Assembly: GCA_002189035.1 (NCBI GenBank)
Contig: NEEC01000011.1
Coordinates: 2,790,001-2,854,000 of the forward strand
Length of the DNA stretch: 64,000 nt
Direction of reading: 5' to 3'
Source of the DNA: Utricularia gibba
Lineage: Eukaryota > Streptophyta > Magnoliopsida > Lamiales > Lentibulariaceae
Below the pieces are notes generated by a model. It was not told the DNA's origin, searched no databases, and saw nothing but the letters and a program-made list of their open reading frames with translations. A program made the translations under genes and the position numbers. Numbering within the stretch: the first letter of the stretch is position 1; each line of letters opens with the position of its first letter. Shown here piece after piece: positions 1 through 11,837 of the stretch.

Positions 1-1
1 T

Positions 2-1323
2 CAAGAGAATCTGGTTGCTGAAGGATCGGTTGGCCGTGTTTATAGAGGAGTGTTTCCTAACGGAAAGGTAGCAGTTCTCTTCTCACTGACTTGTGTTCAT
101 AAAAAACTGCTCACTGGAGCATCTTGCTTCGCCCCAGGTAATGGCGATCAAGAAGATCGACAGTACAGCAGCGTCACTGCAGGAGGAAGACAACTTTCTT
201 GAAGCCATTTCAAACATGTCGCGCCTGAGGCATCCAAATATACTGGCATTGGTCGGATACTGTGCTGAGCATGGCCAACGCCTTCTGATACATGAATTCA
301 TGAGCAATGGGAGTCTGCAGGATATGCTGCATCTTGCTGATGACAGAAGCAAGCTATTGACATGGAATACTCGCGTTCGAATTGCGCTCGGAGCTGCTCG
401 AGCTCTGGAGTATGATCCTGCTATCCATCTCTTGCTGATAACAGAATCAAACATTCCATCACTTGCTGATCCCCTGCTTTCTTGGACAGGTACTTGCATG
501 AAGTGTGCCTGCCTTCTGTTGTGCACAGAAACCTCAAGTCATCCAACATTTTGCTTGACGAAGAGCTGAATCCGCATCTCTCGGACAGCGGACTAGCTGT
601 TTTAGCACCAGCTGCTGACAGGCAGGTAAGAAAATTTAGGAGGGGTGACACAGAATTCACCAATGAGCTTCCTTGAAGGCCTGTAACATATCCCCACACT
701 GCTTCCAGATTTCTTCAACGCAAATGGTTGGTTCATTTGGCTACTCCGCACCTGAATGTGCCTTCTCAGGAGTTTACACAGTAAAAAGCGATGTTTATAG
801 CTTCGGTGTGGTTATGCTGGAGCTTCTTACCGGGAGGAAGCCGCTGGATAGGTAACGCTTCATTCCCCTGCGTTCAAGGTTGCTACTGTTACTTCACCGT
901 GGTCATCACCATCTTACCATTTTCACAGTTCAAAGGCGAGATCTGAGCAATCGCTTGTAAGATGGGCGGCCCCTCAGCTACATGACATCGATGCTTTATC
1001 CAAGATGGTTGATCCTTCCCTAAACGGCATGTATCCTGCGAAGTCCTTGAGCTGCTTTGCGGATATCATAGCCCTCTGCATTCAGGTGAGTGTTCGAAAC
1101 AACCACTGGATGGATGTTTCTTTTCTGAGGAGCATTTAGAGAAGATCACCATAAGGCTTCTTTGAAAGTGCAGACTGAACCTGAGTTTCGCCCTCCGATG
1201 TCTGAAGTGGTCCAAGCGCTGGTTCGACTGATGCAACGAGCGAGTGTGATCAGAAGGCGCAGCAGCGAGGAGTACAGGTTTGCTTTCAGACTTCAGGAGC
1301 ATGAAGCTGGCGATGCAACGTAG
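2..1323 (+). CDS. STRUBBELIG-receptor family (SRF) kinase, 3' part
   Basis: This is the kinase domain and C-terminus of an SRF leucine-rich-repeat receptor kinase. The extracellular part lies left of the window. Exons read as 2-67, 138-409, 490-625, 709-851, 929-1085 and 1174-1323; all borders are GT-AG and keep phase, giving 307 residues. Kinase landmarks are visible but atypical. The glycine loop reads AEGSVGRVY, the catalytic loop reads [14 protein letters not shown] (HRN instead of HRD), and the DFG site reads SDSG. The segment GSFGYSAPE and the activation-to-tail join [15 protein letters not shown] match the SRF family. SRF proteins are known as atypical, probably catalytically weak plasma-membrane kinases that act in tissue morphogenesis signalling. 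Which SRF member it is cannot be told without the ectodomain. Confidence 0.9.
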
Positions 1324-2971
1324 GAGGCATGCTCCAGAGTACCTACACAGTTTTGTACACAACATCGATATGGCGTTGCTGAATGAAGAAGAAAAAGACC
1401 TAACATCCACCAAACGGGGAGCCAGGCGTGCGGATGACGTGATATCTTCTTCTCCATGTTGTCTGTTCTGGATTTACACAAGTTTGATCTTCAAATCACT
1501 TACATTGCTGAGTATATACATCCCTTGTGGCTTCCCGATTTCTATGTTCTGCATCTTATTCCTTGAAGAAAACAGATCAAGGTTCATATTCTCATTCGAA
1601 ATGCTTCAACATGGGAAGATTTTGGGAGGTTCCTGGCAGAAGATGGTACTACGAAGACACAGGTAGTGGAAAAAAAAAAAAAAAAACAGCTCAGCTCAGT
1701 ACCATGAATCCGAGGAGCATTCAGACCTCGCTCCGAGTTCCAGCAGCAAAGCGTGATTAAATTTATCGCCAAAATGACCAGCAAATTGGATCAAACCTAC
1801 AAACACATATGAAAGCATAATGATGCAAAGCCACCTTCAAATCTAATGCTACACTGGACAACTCTGCTTACCAGGACTAACTTATCGGTTGTTAAGAGCC
1901 CAATCTTCCCAAGAGGCTGTAATTTCTTGAATGGGGCACCTGTAAATGGCCATCATAAGTGCGCCAACAGTTCGTAGGCAACAAGAGGAATGTAAGTCGG
2001 CGATGCAAATTCTCAACATCTAACTCTGCCATGGCCTTCTCTATCACAGGCTTGAATTTACCTGCAGTATGTGTTATGTTTTGTAAAGCAATAAAAAGAA
2101 CAGAATCACCACAGAATAAAAATTAAGTAAGGCAATTACCTAAAGATTGAGAGACAGAAAACCTTAATAATCCATCGAAACCACCAAAATCAAATAAAAA
2201 TCCTTAAGATCCATTCACTTGAACATTCATGTCACACATTTACAGTCACATTCCCCTTCTCAACTATAAAGTCGTCTTCAGAATCAAAAGCAAGACAAAA
2301 ACAAACATGCCTACGCCTCACAAGCAAATGGCATGCATGCAACCACGCCCCATCATAACGCATCACCAAGCAAGATCCCAAGTAATCACAGGGATTCCGG
2401 CGGCAGAACTAGGGGAACCAGGGACGACCTTAAATGGGCCCTTGAAGACGGAGGGGAGTGGAATGCATTGATCCAGGCGACTGTTCTGAACTTCACTATA
2501 AACGGAGGCGAATCATCCGGTGGATGGAGATTTAACAGCCGCTTCGCCCCCGTTTGGCACCGATGCAGCCGCCACCATGTCCGTTTCTTCAGTGGTTTTC
2601 TCGGAGCCCGCGCAATTCTTGTTGCGTAGTTTTTCCGGAGCAGGACGCCTGTACCTGACACTTCTCGTGAACCACCAACCAAGTACAATAATATAAGCCG
2701 TGAGAACAAAATAAAAGCACACATTTGGGCCCACTTAATGGGCCTGGCCCAATATCAGCTGAAGGAAAGGGCCAATTTAGTACAACCTAACGATCAGCGT
2801 CATACCTAATTTCAATAAAATAATATATTACTTATTATATTTGCAATAAAATTAATTTAAAATGCCAAAGAAATTACAAATCATTTTAAAATCTGTACAT
2901 TTTAAATAACATTTACAATTATTCTTCCACAAAAATGAACAAGTAGGCGTGGGGGGCATCTTCTGCTCTGC
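1324..2971. other. intergenic, possible unassigned 3' exon
   Basis: No gene could be assigned here. A run of 17-18 A lies near 1669-1687, beyond the SRF stop. On the minus strand, 2070-1890 contains short coding-like pieces in all three frames, one of which ends in a tryptophan/asparagine-rich tail, but I could not join them into a known protein. A minus-strand open frame at 2734-2513 has a hydrophobic stretch (FYFVLTAYIIVLGWW) but starts with GTG. 2800-2940 is AT-rich. Confidence 0.4.
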
Positions 2972-3918
2972 TCATGACGCCGCCGTTAATTTCCGGAATC
3001 CGTCTTCTCCGGCACCACCGTCTCCGGCATCCTTACTACAATTAAACGAACTCCAATTCACCGCAGCAAACGTCACCCGCAGCTTTCCCGACGATTCCTC
3101 CGGCACAAAACCGGAAACTTCGTTCGTCGTTCGTCTGTACGTCCCGAACCATTTAGTCTGCATATACTCCACGCGCCGCCATGGCGGAATACTGATTCCG
3201 GAAACCTTCATCGAGGCTTTCATGGCAGAGCACATAGTCGATACCAACTTCTTCATGTTCGCATGTTTTGCTATGTACACTTGAGGAAACATCTCCAGCA
3301 AAGAAGAGTACTTTGGCGTGGGCCGGGCGATCGTGAATTCACATGCCAGACCAACTTCCACTATGTAACGCGTACCGCCGCTGTTCACGTCGATGTAATC
3401 GTAGCTCCCCGGCGGACGGCGGCCGTTTTTTCCCCACTTCGATTTGCAGAGCCCTACAAAAGGAGAAAATAACACTGTTGCTAAGTTGAATTGTTGGAAA
3501 GTAATTAAATCATCTCCCATTGTCAACATTCAACAGGAAAACCCACCGGCGTCAAGCCCGAGCCGCCGAAGCCGAGCCATCAGCAGCCGCTTAAACTCCG
3601 GCAGAGCAGTCTCCCCTAAAAGCTCCCCCGCGCCTTCTCCACCGCTCCAATTATTTCCCGATCACATTCCGAATACAACAAGCTCTTCAATTTCAACAAA
3701 TCAACCGACTCCAGATTCCGCGATTGAAGCCCTAATTCCTCATCCTCAGGTGGAGCACTATCAATCGTCTCATCCCCTTCGATTCCCCCCTCCAGAAAAG
3801 AGTTCACAAGGTGATCCAAGTCCGCCGAATGCTCACTGCCGCTGCTTTCGCAGGGCTTCCAACGCGCCGCCGCATCAAAAGCCGCCGCCGTCTTCGTGAA
3901 CCTCGCGGGGATCTTCAT
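2972..3918 (-). CDS. DUF506 / PDDEXK-like plant protein, one-base frame break
   Basis: This belongs to the plant-specific DUF506 (PDDEXK_6) family, a nuclease-like fold of mostly unknown role; some members are linked to root-hair growth. Exon 1 is 3918-3547 and exon 2 is 3453-2972. The intron 3546-3454 is GT-AG and joins LRRLGLDAG to LCKSKW. The start fits the family (MKIPARFTKTAAAFD, then CESSGSEHSADLDHLVNSFL). Exon 2 has the typical YDYIDV, YIVEVGLACEFTIARPT and PPWRR. The frame breaks between about 3640 and 3613. Adding one base near the five-G run at 3625-3629 (minus strand) would restore a 284-residue protein. The same kind of one-base loss recurs across the window, so I read it as probable sequence error, with a recent pseudogene as the alternative. 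Confidence 0.85.
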
Positions 3919-5525
3919 GATTCCGATCGCGATGAATAGGCGCTCCTCCTATCCTCAGCTATATACATACATTCACAGGCGCTGTGATGGAAGGAAAAGG
4001 TGTTGCAGGATGTCGCCAAAATGGAGCCACAGTGTCGAAAGAATGAACACATCCTTGGGCCATTTACACACAATATATAGGGAGAAAGCGGAAATGTATC
4101 TGACTCAAGAAAGGCGTCCAAGTTCATCCCGGAATGAATGAGTTCAGGTTCAGGGCTACCGAGAAAATAGGCTATTCGCTCAGGTTGGGCATGTTCCATT
4201 TGGGTCACTTCACAAAAACAAAAAATATATATATAATTAATATATAATTATTTATTAAATTTATATTTTAAATATTTTTATTTTTCATTATTTGAGTATT
4301 AAATATAATTAGTTTCTATTATTGAATACACTAGGTACAATTAATTAGAGATTAATTTTATAAATTTTTCAAATAATTAAAAATTACTACTATCAATTAT
4401 TTTAAATATTGAATATTTTTATATCAAAATAGTGAATATTGAATTATTGGAAATAATTTTAATTTGTCATAAGACTAATTATATCAAATTATTAAAATAG
4501 TGGAGAACAACGATAACAAATATTCATTCTATTGCATTTTATTCACAAATTCCAATTATTCTTGTTTTAAAAAAAAACTAATAAATATTTAAAAATATTT
4601 TTTTAATTTTAATAAATACTAAAATCTAATTTATATTATATTAAATACATCATTCTTGTTATTTGGACTCATGACTGATTAGAAGCCGGCGGGGCCGAGA
4701 ACGAGACGCCGCATATGGTGAGGTCCCACGTGTCGCGTCCTAAAAAGGCGTCCACATTCATTGCGGTTCTCCCATGCCCTAAAAGAGCCGTGCACCTTCC
4801 CGTAGCCTATGGGTAGATTCATTCATTTTGATGTAACGCTGATGGGCATGCATGGTGATGATGGAATTGGACGGTCAGGATGTTATCATTATTTTTCCTA
4901 AACGCTCACTATCGAAATGGCTTTTAGCGAAAGTGAAGTGGCGGACACGTCACAAAAGCGTAATTTAAAAATAATTTATTCTGATAATAAATATTACATG
5001 TGAAACGAGACACCGTAGCTGACACCTCTGATCACGCTCGGTAAATGGGGTGACGCCCCCACTGGAACGCGTCGACACTCAAGTGCCGTGTCCGAGCATC
5101 CCCCGTGTCGACGTTTCACGGTCAAGAAACCGGCAAAGCTCCACGGCACGTGCCAATTTCTTCTTTATCAATAATTATTTTTCAAAAATAAACATAAATG
5201 ATTTGTCAACTATAATTAGTGATGCGCCCGTCGTTTTCAGTGATGTGATATTTATTATATTTTGTCTGTGGCCGGAAAACCCATCGCCAATCGGAGCAAC
5301 TCACCTTAACTTGACTGCATCGGGTAACCGTGAATTGAATGTGAGGAGCGTCAGGATGCATTCAATCTCCCCCGAGGTGCGTGCAGAACAACACACTCAC
5401 ATCTCGGCTTTAGCGCAACTTTATAAACCGAGAATCCTTCATGGTAATTTGTGTTGGTGGGTCGTTCTGTATATGCATATGAGGCTTGGATTGTTCGGCA
5501 CCTCTTCTTTCGAAATCATCGCGAA
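3919..5525. promoter_or_regulatory. divergent intergenic region with ACGT-core (ABRE/G-box) sites
   Basis: This lies between the divergent DUF506 (-) and CASP-like (+) genes. 4210-4670 is very AT-rich and shows nothing recognisable. 4680-5160 is GC-richer and holds several ACGT cores: CCACGTGTC at 4726-4734, GACACGTC near 4945, and GCACGTGC at 5146-5153. These match ABA-response element and G-box consensus. Which gene they serve is not determined. Confidence 0.5.
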
Positions 5526-6330
5526 ATGAGTTATCTCAGCATCGGTGTGAGTCCCAGTAATGTTATCCCTGCATCCCATGGGAGAAACTTGGGGCTGATT
5601 GATCGGAGGGTGAGGATTACAGAGTTGTCGCTAAGGTGTTTGATAAGTGTCCTAGCTGTAGTTTCTGCTGTTCTTGTGGGAACCGACTCGGAGGTGAAGC
5701 AGATTTTCACTTTTCGGAAAAGGGCAAAGTTTACTGACATGAAAGCACTTGTGTGAGTTCTCATTATTGTGAAAAGATCGATGCTTGTGTGGCCATTGTT
5801 GTGTAACACTTGACTTCATCTTAGGTTGGTGATGGTAGCCGATGGGATTGTTGCTGTGTATTCTCAGCTTCATATTTGTAGGTGCGTTAAAGCATTGATC
5901 ACAGGATCGCTAATGCTCAACAAGCCCTTAGCCTGGGCCATTTTCTCCGGTGATCAGGTGAGCTTGAAACCAGTATTGAATTATCAATAACAAAGAGTAG
6001 TCTTTACACTTCAGACCGCAATTCTGTTGGTCAGATGATGGCTTACCTAATGGTGGCAGCTGTGGCTGCTGCACTACAGACGGCGGCGCTGGGGAAATGG
6101 GGCAGCAGCAGATGGCGTGGTCGAAACTCTGCGATATGTACGGGAAGTTCTGCTATCGGATGGGCGAAGGCATTGCCGGAGCTTTGGTGGTGAGTGTTGC
6201 CACGGTGTTGGTGTCTTCTCTCTCGGCCTTCAGCCTGTTCCGGTTGTACGGCCACAAGAACACGACCGGGAACCGGAAAGTAAGCGAAGGCGACGCCAGA
6301 TCCCTTGACTGGGGAGCCCAATTCTCATGA
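5526..6330 (+). CDS. CASP-like membrane protein (CASPL2-type), one-base frame break
   Basis: A four-helix CASP-like (UPF0497) membrane protein, related to the Casparian strip scaffold proteins and expected at the plasma membrane. Exons are 5526-5752, 5825-5957 and 6035-6330, all GT-AG. Exon 1 gives MSYLSIGVSPSNV, the first membrane helix, then KAKFTDMKALV-like sequence (here KRAKFTDMKALV). Exon 2 gives NKPLAWAIFSGDQ, a family hallmark. Exon 3 begins MMAYLMVAAVAAALQTA and then breaks frame at 6091-6100. After the break, the GQQQMAWSKLCDMYGKFC and GALVVSVATVLVSSLSAFSLF segments (last helix) follow one frame over. One extra A or G there restores 218 residues. It is probably a consensus error. 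Confidence 0.88.
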
Positions 6331-7327
6331 GCTCTCTTGCTTTTTTGTGAAGTGTGGCCTTCTACTTAGTTTCCCAATGAAATAAATGGCAATGCTTTGA
6401 ATACACTCTTGATTGGATTCTATTCAATTCAAATCCATCATATTTTAGCAGATGTTCTTTAATTTGAAGCTATGTTTTAGATTATGTAAAATATAATTAA
6501 TTTTAAGATTATGTAAATAAAATCAGTTTGAAATTATAAAAATATTTTGTGGAATAATATAACATTATATTAAAAATTTTAATAAATTAAAATATATATT
6601 ATAAAATTTAATGTATTAGATTATTATATAATATAATATTATGATATAAATTTATTTTTAAAATAAATAAAAAGTAAATATTATAATATTTTAATTAACC
6701 TCTTATGTAATTTCTATAATATAGATTTAATAAATTCAATAATTTTTGAAATTAATTACATAATCTGAATTTTTTATTTTATGACATAACAACTGAATAT
6801 TAGAATCTTTAAAAATTAAAGAGAATCACTTCATAAATTCATAACATAAACACGCCCTTATATGTTGCAAGTATGAGTCATTTTTTGGAGGTTTATTTTA
6901 ATTTGGTTATTAAATAAATCTATTATAATACAATACAAAATGAAATCGAAAAAAACGATAAACATTTGAAACAAATTTGAATACTGGTTATTAATTATTC
7001 ATGATAATATAAAAAAATATAAGTAATTGAATAATTTTTTATTATTTAAATTATTTAAAAAAAAGGTGCTATACACAACTGTGTTCCTTCAACGGGGTGG
7101 TACAAAGGATTCATGGTATCTGTCTGAAACTACTGAAGATGGTTAGAATGTGAAGGTGGCAAATAGTACGGTTACCTTGTATCTTCTTGCTGTCACAGAA
7201 GAACCGGGGGCTGGTCTCTAACTCCGGCACCGGAACGAGTTCTCTGCTCTCTTATTCAAAGCAATGCAGATTACAATACCTTTTGTATGTATGTGAAAAT
7301 GTACAGCCCACTGGAAACAGGTACATA
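6331..7327. other. AT-rich spacer between convergent genes
   Basis: 6440-7070 is almost pure A/T with short low-complexity runs. I see no open frame, repeat pair or element ends. It presumably holds the 3' ends of both flanking genes. Confidence 0.5.
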
Positions 7328-7963
7328 TCAGGAGAGAGCTGTTGCAGCAGCTCCCTCCTCCGGGATCTGGTTTTTCCGATGGATCGGTCTCAAGTAGAGG
7401 GTTCCCGTCGTGTACGACCGTGCGCCTTCGTCTCTGTGAGCCAACCTCAGTGTTGCGTTTTCCCCGGTGAATGATTCTCCACAGGGGGAGCCTCTTGGAA
7501 CGCGGTGGAGCTTGACCAGGCACGTGGTTTCTAGGCTGGGAATGGCGTGGAGATGGGAGGGGAGGTCGATGATGAACTCGCCGTGACGATCTGATCTCCC
7601 CTTCACCAATGATTTCTTATTTTTGACAGCTCTTCCGCACCAGACGGCCACCGATGCCCCTGCAACGTTGCGATCATTCACGTCAATCTGTAGAATATTG
7701 GTCGCGTACGCCTGAGTTTGTTTACCTGAGACAGGAATCCGATGACCAGAGTATTTTCGACCGGTGGCGGCTTGACACAGAATCTTTCCGGTGATGATGA
7801 CGGTGGAAAGCTTGTCTTCTCCATACCCAGCCCACTTCACCATCTCCCTCCTGCCGGTGATCTCCTCCACGATTGCATCCTCCGCCGCGCCGCCCATCGC
7901 ACGATTCTCGAAGGTGAAGAAGACAAGCAACAGCAGCAAGAGAATCTTACTCACAAACTCCAT
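7328..7963 (-). CDS. pollen Ole e 1 / extensin-like secreted protein
   Basis: A single-exon frame of 211 residues from the ATG at 7963. An upstream in-frame start at 7993 exists, but the 7963 start places a clean signal peptide at the N-terminus (MEFVSKILLLLLLVFFTF). The mature part has the Ole e 1-domain pattern: ITGKILCQAATGRKY near residues 55-70, GRSDRHGEFIIDLPSHLHA, and TTCLVKLHRVPRGSPCGE. Cysteines are spaced as in the family. Such proteins are secreted cell-wall proteins; their biochemical role is mostly unknown. The tail RPIHRKNQIPEEG is basic. Family assignment is firm; the exact orthologue is not. Confidence 0.8.
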   Translation of the reverse strand: MEFVSKILLLLLLVFFTFENRAMGGAAEDAIVEEITGRREMVKWAGYGEDKLSTVIITGKILCQAATGRKYSGHRIPVSGKQTQAYATNILQIDVNDRNVAGASVAVWCGRAVKNKKSLVKGRSDRHGEFIIDLPSHLHAIPSLETTCLVKLHRVPRGSPCGESFTGENATLRLAHRDEGARSYTTGTLYLRPIHRKNQIPEEGAAATALS

Positions 7964-9191
7964 GTGAAACAGAAACCGCTCATCCGGCGACAAAACTCTT
8001 TCCCTTTCTTATGAGAATGCAGCGGTGCAAAGAACCTCAAGCCGCCATCGGAATGTACTTTCGTCTATAAGTGTACTCGAAATGGATCTGAATACGATGA
8101 TGTTCCTTTAGACTTGGGTTAACCCAATCGTGATTTTACTATTCTACCCTCCACCAACGCCCCCCTGATGCCTGCGTTGCAACTCCATAGCTTTTCTTGA
8201 CATCTTCCGCGTGTCCAATGTCAGACGTATCGGACGCGGACACGCCCCTTAATCTTTTACTTTACTCGAATTGGGCATCAGGATTTAAATGCAAGGGAGT
8301 GCTGAACCGGGGGGGTCTGGTTGGTGGCCTAATGCCATCACATTCGGCATCCGGTAACGTCGTCTAAGTTGGTTGATCAGTTTCGAGCACAGTTTAGGTT
8401 AACAATAAACCTAAACTTTTGGTATCAGACCCCCGCAATGAGTCGAGGCTCGATGAATCGTACAGATATCTTGTACGAGATATTTTTCTTATAATATAAG
8501 AACTAAAACTTAAGGGCCGATGAACATTCGTGTTAATCAAATTAAAATTACAAAAAATCATTCTATATAAATTGTCTATTCATTTTATTTATAATATAAA
8601 TAGATCTTTACATGTTTTCTTGGGTCGGACCCTTACTTATCCTTTTAAATTTTTACGTTCTCATTGAGATTTGTCCCAACATCAATTATGTGTTCAATTT
8701 TGATTTTGATATCAAATATAATGATCTATCATCTCTTTGTTTGATATTGTTCGTTTTAAATAATCAACCCTCATGATTTTATACCAATTTGGTTTCGATG
8801 TTGATTTGATTCCATAACTAAGTGAAATTAACAGTTAAAACATCAAAAAATATAAGTTTCCAAATTTTATGAATGTTTACAAATATTTGATGATCAAACC
8901 TACCCTAAAAGATGAATGCACAAAAAATAAAAAGAAAATTAGAGTTTATTTTTTTGTTAAGTTATCAAGTTGTTGAGAAATAGTAATTTATTTGGTTAAA
9001 AAAAAAGGAAAATTGGAGTATTTATTTTGTTTTGGAGCTTCCGGCATGGTCTTTTGGCCCAAGGGGTTACTTGATCCGTCTTCTGGTTGTTCGGACTGCG
9101 ACTGCCGTTTCTGATTCGGAAGCTGACGACGAGGGATGATGGGCGGCGCGTTTGATGCTCCGTCGACTTGAATAACCAGAGGCGGAAGCAG
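7964..9191. other. intergenic, upstream of Ole e 1-like gene
   Basis: 8040-8500 is mixed-composition sequence, probably the promoter of the Ole e 1-like gene. 8500-9010 is AT-rich with no coding signal. 9133-9230 holds two imperfect copies, about 80 bases apart, of a segment around GATGGGCGACGCGTTTGAT. The right copy is inside the last exon of the diacylglycerol kinase gene and the left copy is just beyond its stop. Confidence 0.5.
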
Positions 9192-11837
9192 CTACTCGCC
9201 CTTCACCATCATCGAATGATGGGCGACGCGTTTGATCTCCACAAATGTGGAAAAATTGTTGTTTATGGGCTGCTTCCATGGCTCCCCATCCATCTGCAAG
9301 TACGCCTGGCTCCACTCGCCGCCTCTTAGCTCAAAACGAATCGCCGACGCCTGAGCAAAATCCCGTAAGCAACACACAGACTAGCATATGATCTGGGTGT
9401 GTGGCACTTGCCTACCTGTGTTATGTGTTTGGCATTGATGAGCTCCACCATGACCATAGAAGCATGCCACCCTTCTTTGAAGCCGAACACCTCGAGAATG
9501 CCATCATCAGCTTGAGCCTCGACGAATCCCCTCTGTGTCAAGGAAGCGAGCCAATGTAAATAAGCTCTCTCATGGGGGATTACTGTGGAGGAGAGTTTCT
9601 TACCTTCTCCAGATACTCAGGTTTCAAATGACCCCATGGGTTTCTACCACTTCCGTAGCTGGGAAGATTGAGGGCAATGATGGACCTCACACTGCAATCC
9701 ATGGATGCTGACAAGAGTAAATGAAAACAGAAGATGATGGCAGAAGGGGAGTCAAGATTTTCTTTTGGGGTGTGGGGCAACCTAGAAGGCACAGGAACTT
9801 GCTCCCACTTTGAAGAATTGACCTTTTTAGCATATATCCTTAGGATATTCTTCAAGCTCCTGAACAGCAAGGATCAGAGAGCTGGTTAAGCAGCTGAAAG
9901 ACTTTGTTTTGAAGAAAATCAGCTGTCAGGGCTGGCTCACAAGATGGGCTAGACCTTAAACCTGGATCACTGCTACATGGAGTGAAGAACCATCCTTGTG
10001 TGCAGCTGTATCCGGAGTAAATCAACTGCACTCACAAAACAATTGATACTATCACCTACCATCGAAATCATAACTGTCTTTAAACATTAATACAAGTCCT
10101 TCAACAGGCATGTAGTCCATCCATAGCATTGGGGAGTGACTGTTATGAAATCCGTACCTTGTTTGCGATGGGACCCTGAGCGAGGTAAGGCTTCTCATTG
10201 CGCAGGGTATGAAATCCGTAGGCTACTTGGGCATCCATTCCTTAATAAATTTAACACGGGGTATGAATCCTCAATAAACAGAGCATTTCAATGAACTCAA
10301 TGATACAAACCTATGCTGAAGTAATTATAGTAGACTCCTTGATAGCAGAAAACCTTCTCAGGCAGCTCTGCATCTACTTCAAGATCCTGAAAATGGGATT
10401 TTAACTGGGGGTTTGAATGAGGTTCGTTGTAAATGAACAAAAACAATATATTTGAAACATTTAGGATAAACGAAAACCATCCAGCTGGATGGGATGGGAT
10501 GTATTCACATGGACTGCTGAAGACTGTAGACCCCTTAGATTTAAAATGTGCCAAAGATCAGAAATTAGGCTTTATATACTCACCGAGTCAAAAGGAGATT
10601 CGTCCGTTGCTTTAAGAGAATAAGAAATGTTCAACTCTTCACTAGCAGGCGTTGATATCAAAACATGCCAACTGCATCACCACAGATGTACTCATGAAAG
10701 CATGCAACATCATAAATCTGAGCACAAGTATTCAGGGAGTATTGCACATTTAAATCTAGACTAAAGGCAAGGAAAACAATATGCCCTCAGCATGATGCAC
10801 TGATAGTTGAAGGTGGCGAGCTAATAAAATCACCTATCAAGGTGAGCAACAGGCCCATTGGCAATCTTGCCCAAGGTTCTTTTAACAGCTGCCTTCCAGT
10901 TAAAAGGAAATGAACCTCCCTGAAAGGACCCTTTGCAAGATATAAGAGAACCTGCATCAAGTCAAAATGCAAGGCGACATATTACCCATCCAAAACTTCG
11001 TGATAAGTCATTTCCTGTGCCAAGTGGTATGATCCCAGTTGGTGGTATGGGAAGACGGCCCTGCTTGTTTAAATCTCCAAGACATCCAAGGATCCAGCCA
11101 ACAGTACCATCACCTCCAGCCACCTAAGACCCCTTGTGCTATAAGTTTCCGATGTGCAAGTTTCTTCTGAAAAAGCACTAATATTTGAAGAATGAGAAAG
11201 CCAGGGTATGAAACATACCACAACCCTGAGCTTTTCACGGACTTCTTTTGCACATGCGTCTCCCCGACTAGCAAACTTCTCCAGGCATCCCAAACCCAGC
11301 TCAACAAATACATGAGGTTTCACAATTGAAAGGTCAAATACCTGAATATTTTTCAAGAAAACAGGACAACTGACCACTTCAACATCTGATGGAGCATTTA
11401 AGTTGAAATAAGAACATTTCATCGAGAAAGTTGAGAAAAAAGACAAAACACCTGAAACAATAAATAAATCAGCGAATGTACTCAAGAAAAACCTGCTCTT
11501 CTCCCATGAGTTCCTGAAGGCGGATTCTAAGCTCCGGTCCAAGGCGGCCTCCACTCTTGGAATTGATAAACACAACCAATGGGGACTCAGGCGCCTCTGC
11601 CGGCTCCGCTCCTTTCGCGTGAGCCATCTCGTAAAGCTGAGCCACGGTTGGGGCGTCAACGTCATTGGCCTGAATCGCCTCCCTCATTGCGAGCCTCAAA
11701 TACTCCGGGAACGTGATCTTTTTCTTCAACTCCTCCTTAGAGATCCTAACGCTGGTAATCGCGTAGCCCCATAGAGAATCCGTGAAAGAGGAGCGCGCCG
11801 AACCCGAAGGATCGGTCGGCGTTTCCGGAGGGTTCAT
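9192..11837 (-). CDS. diacylglycerol kinase, plant cluster II (DGK3/4/7-like)
   Basis: This enzyme phosphorylates diacylglycerol to phosphatidic acid in plant lipid signalling. Twelve exons keep phase throughout: 11837-11493, 11341-11219, 11123-10986, 10919-10834, 10671-10584, 10386-10311, 10240-10158, 10025-9955, 9859-9782, 9691-9604, 9532-9416 and 9350-9192. The product is 483 residues, the usual length for the small plant DGKs. The catalytic domain shows [11 protein letters not shown], the GGDGT nucleotide loop (about 159-163) and [12 protein letters not shown]. The accessory domain shows [28 protein letters not shown] and [10 protein letters not shown]. There is no N-terminal C1 domain or membrane helix, which excludes the DGK1/2 cluster, and the accessory domain resembles DGK7 rather than DGK5. 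No frame break was found. Confidence 0.94.

Noticed and set aside
1669-1687. A-run after the SRF gene as a sign of a retrocopy
   Set aside because: The gene has normal introns and there are no target-site repeats, so this is a simple homopolymer.
2513-2734. Minus-strand 73-codon frame with a hydrophobic segment
   Set aside because: It begins with GTG, not ATG, matches no family I know, and has no splice signals that join it to another exon.
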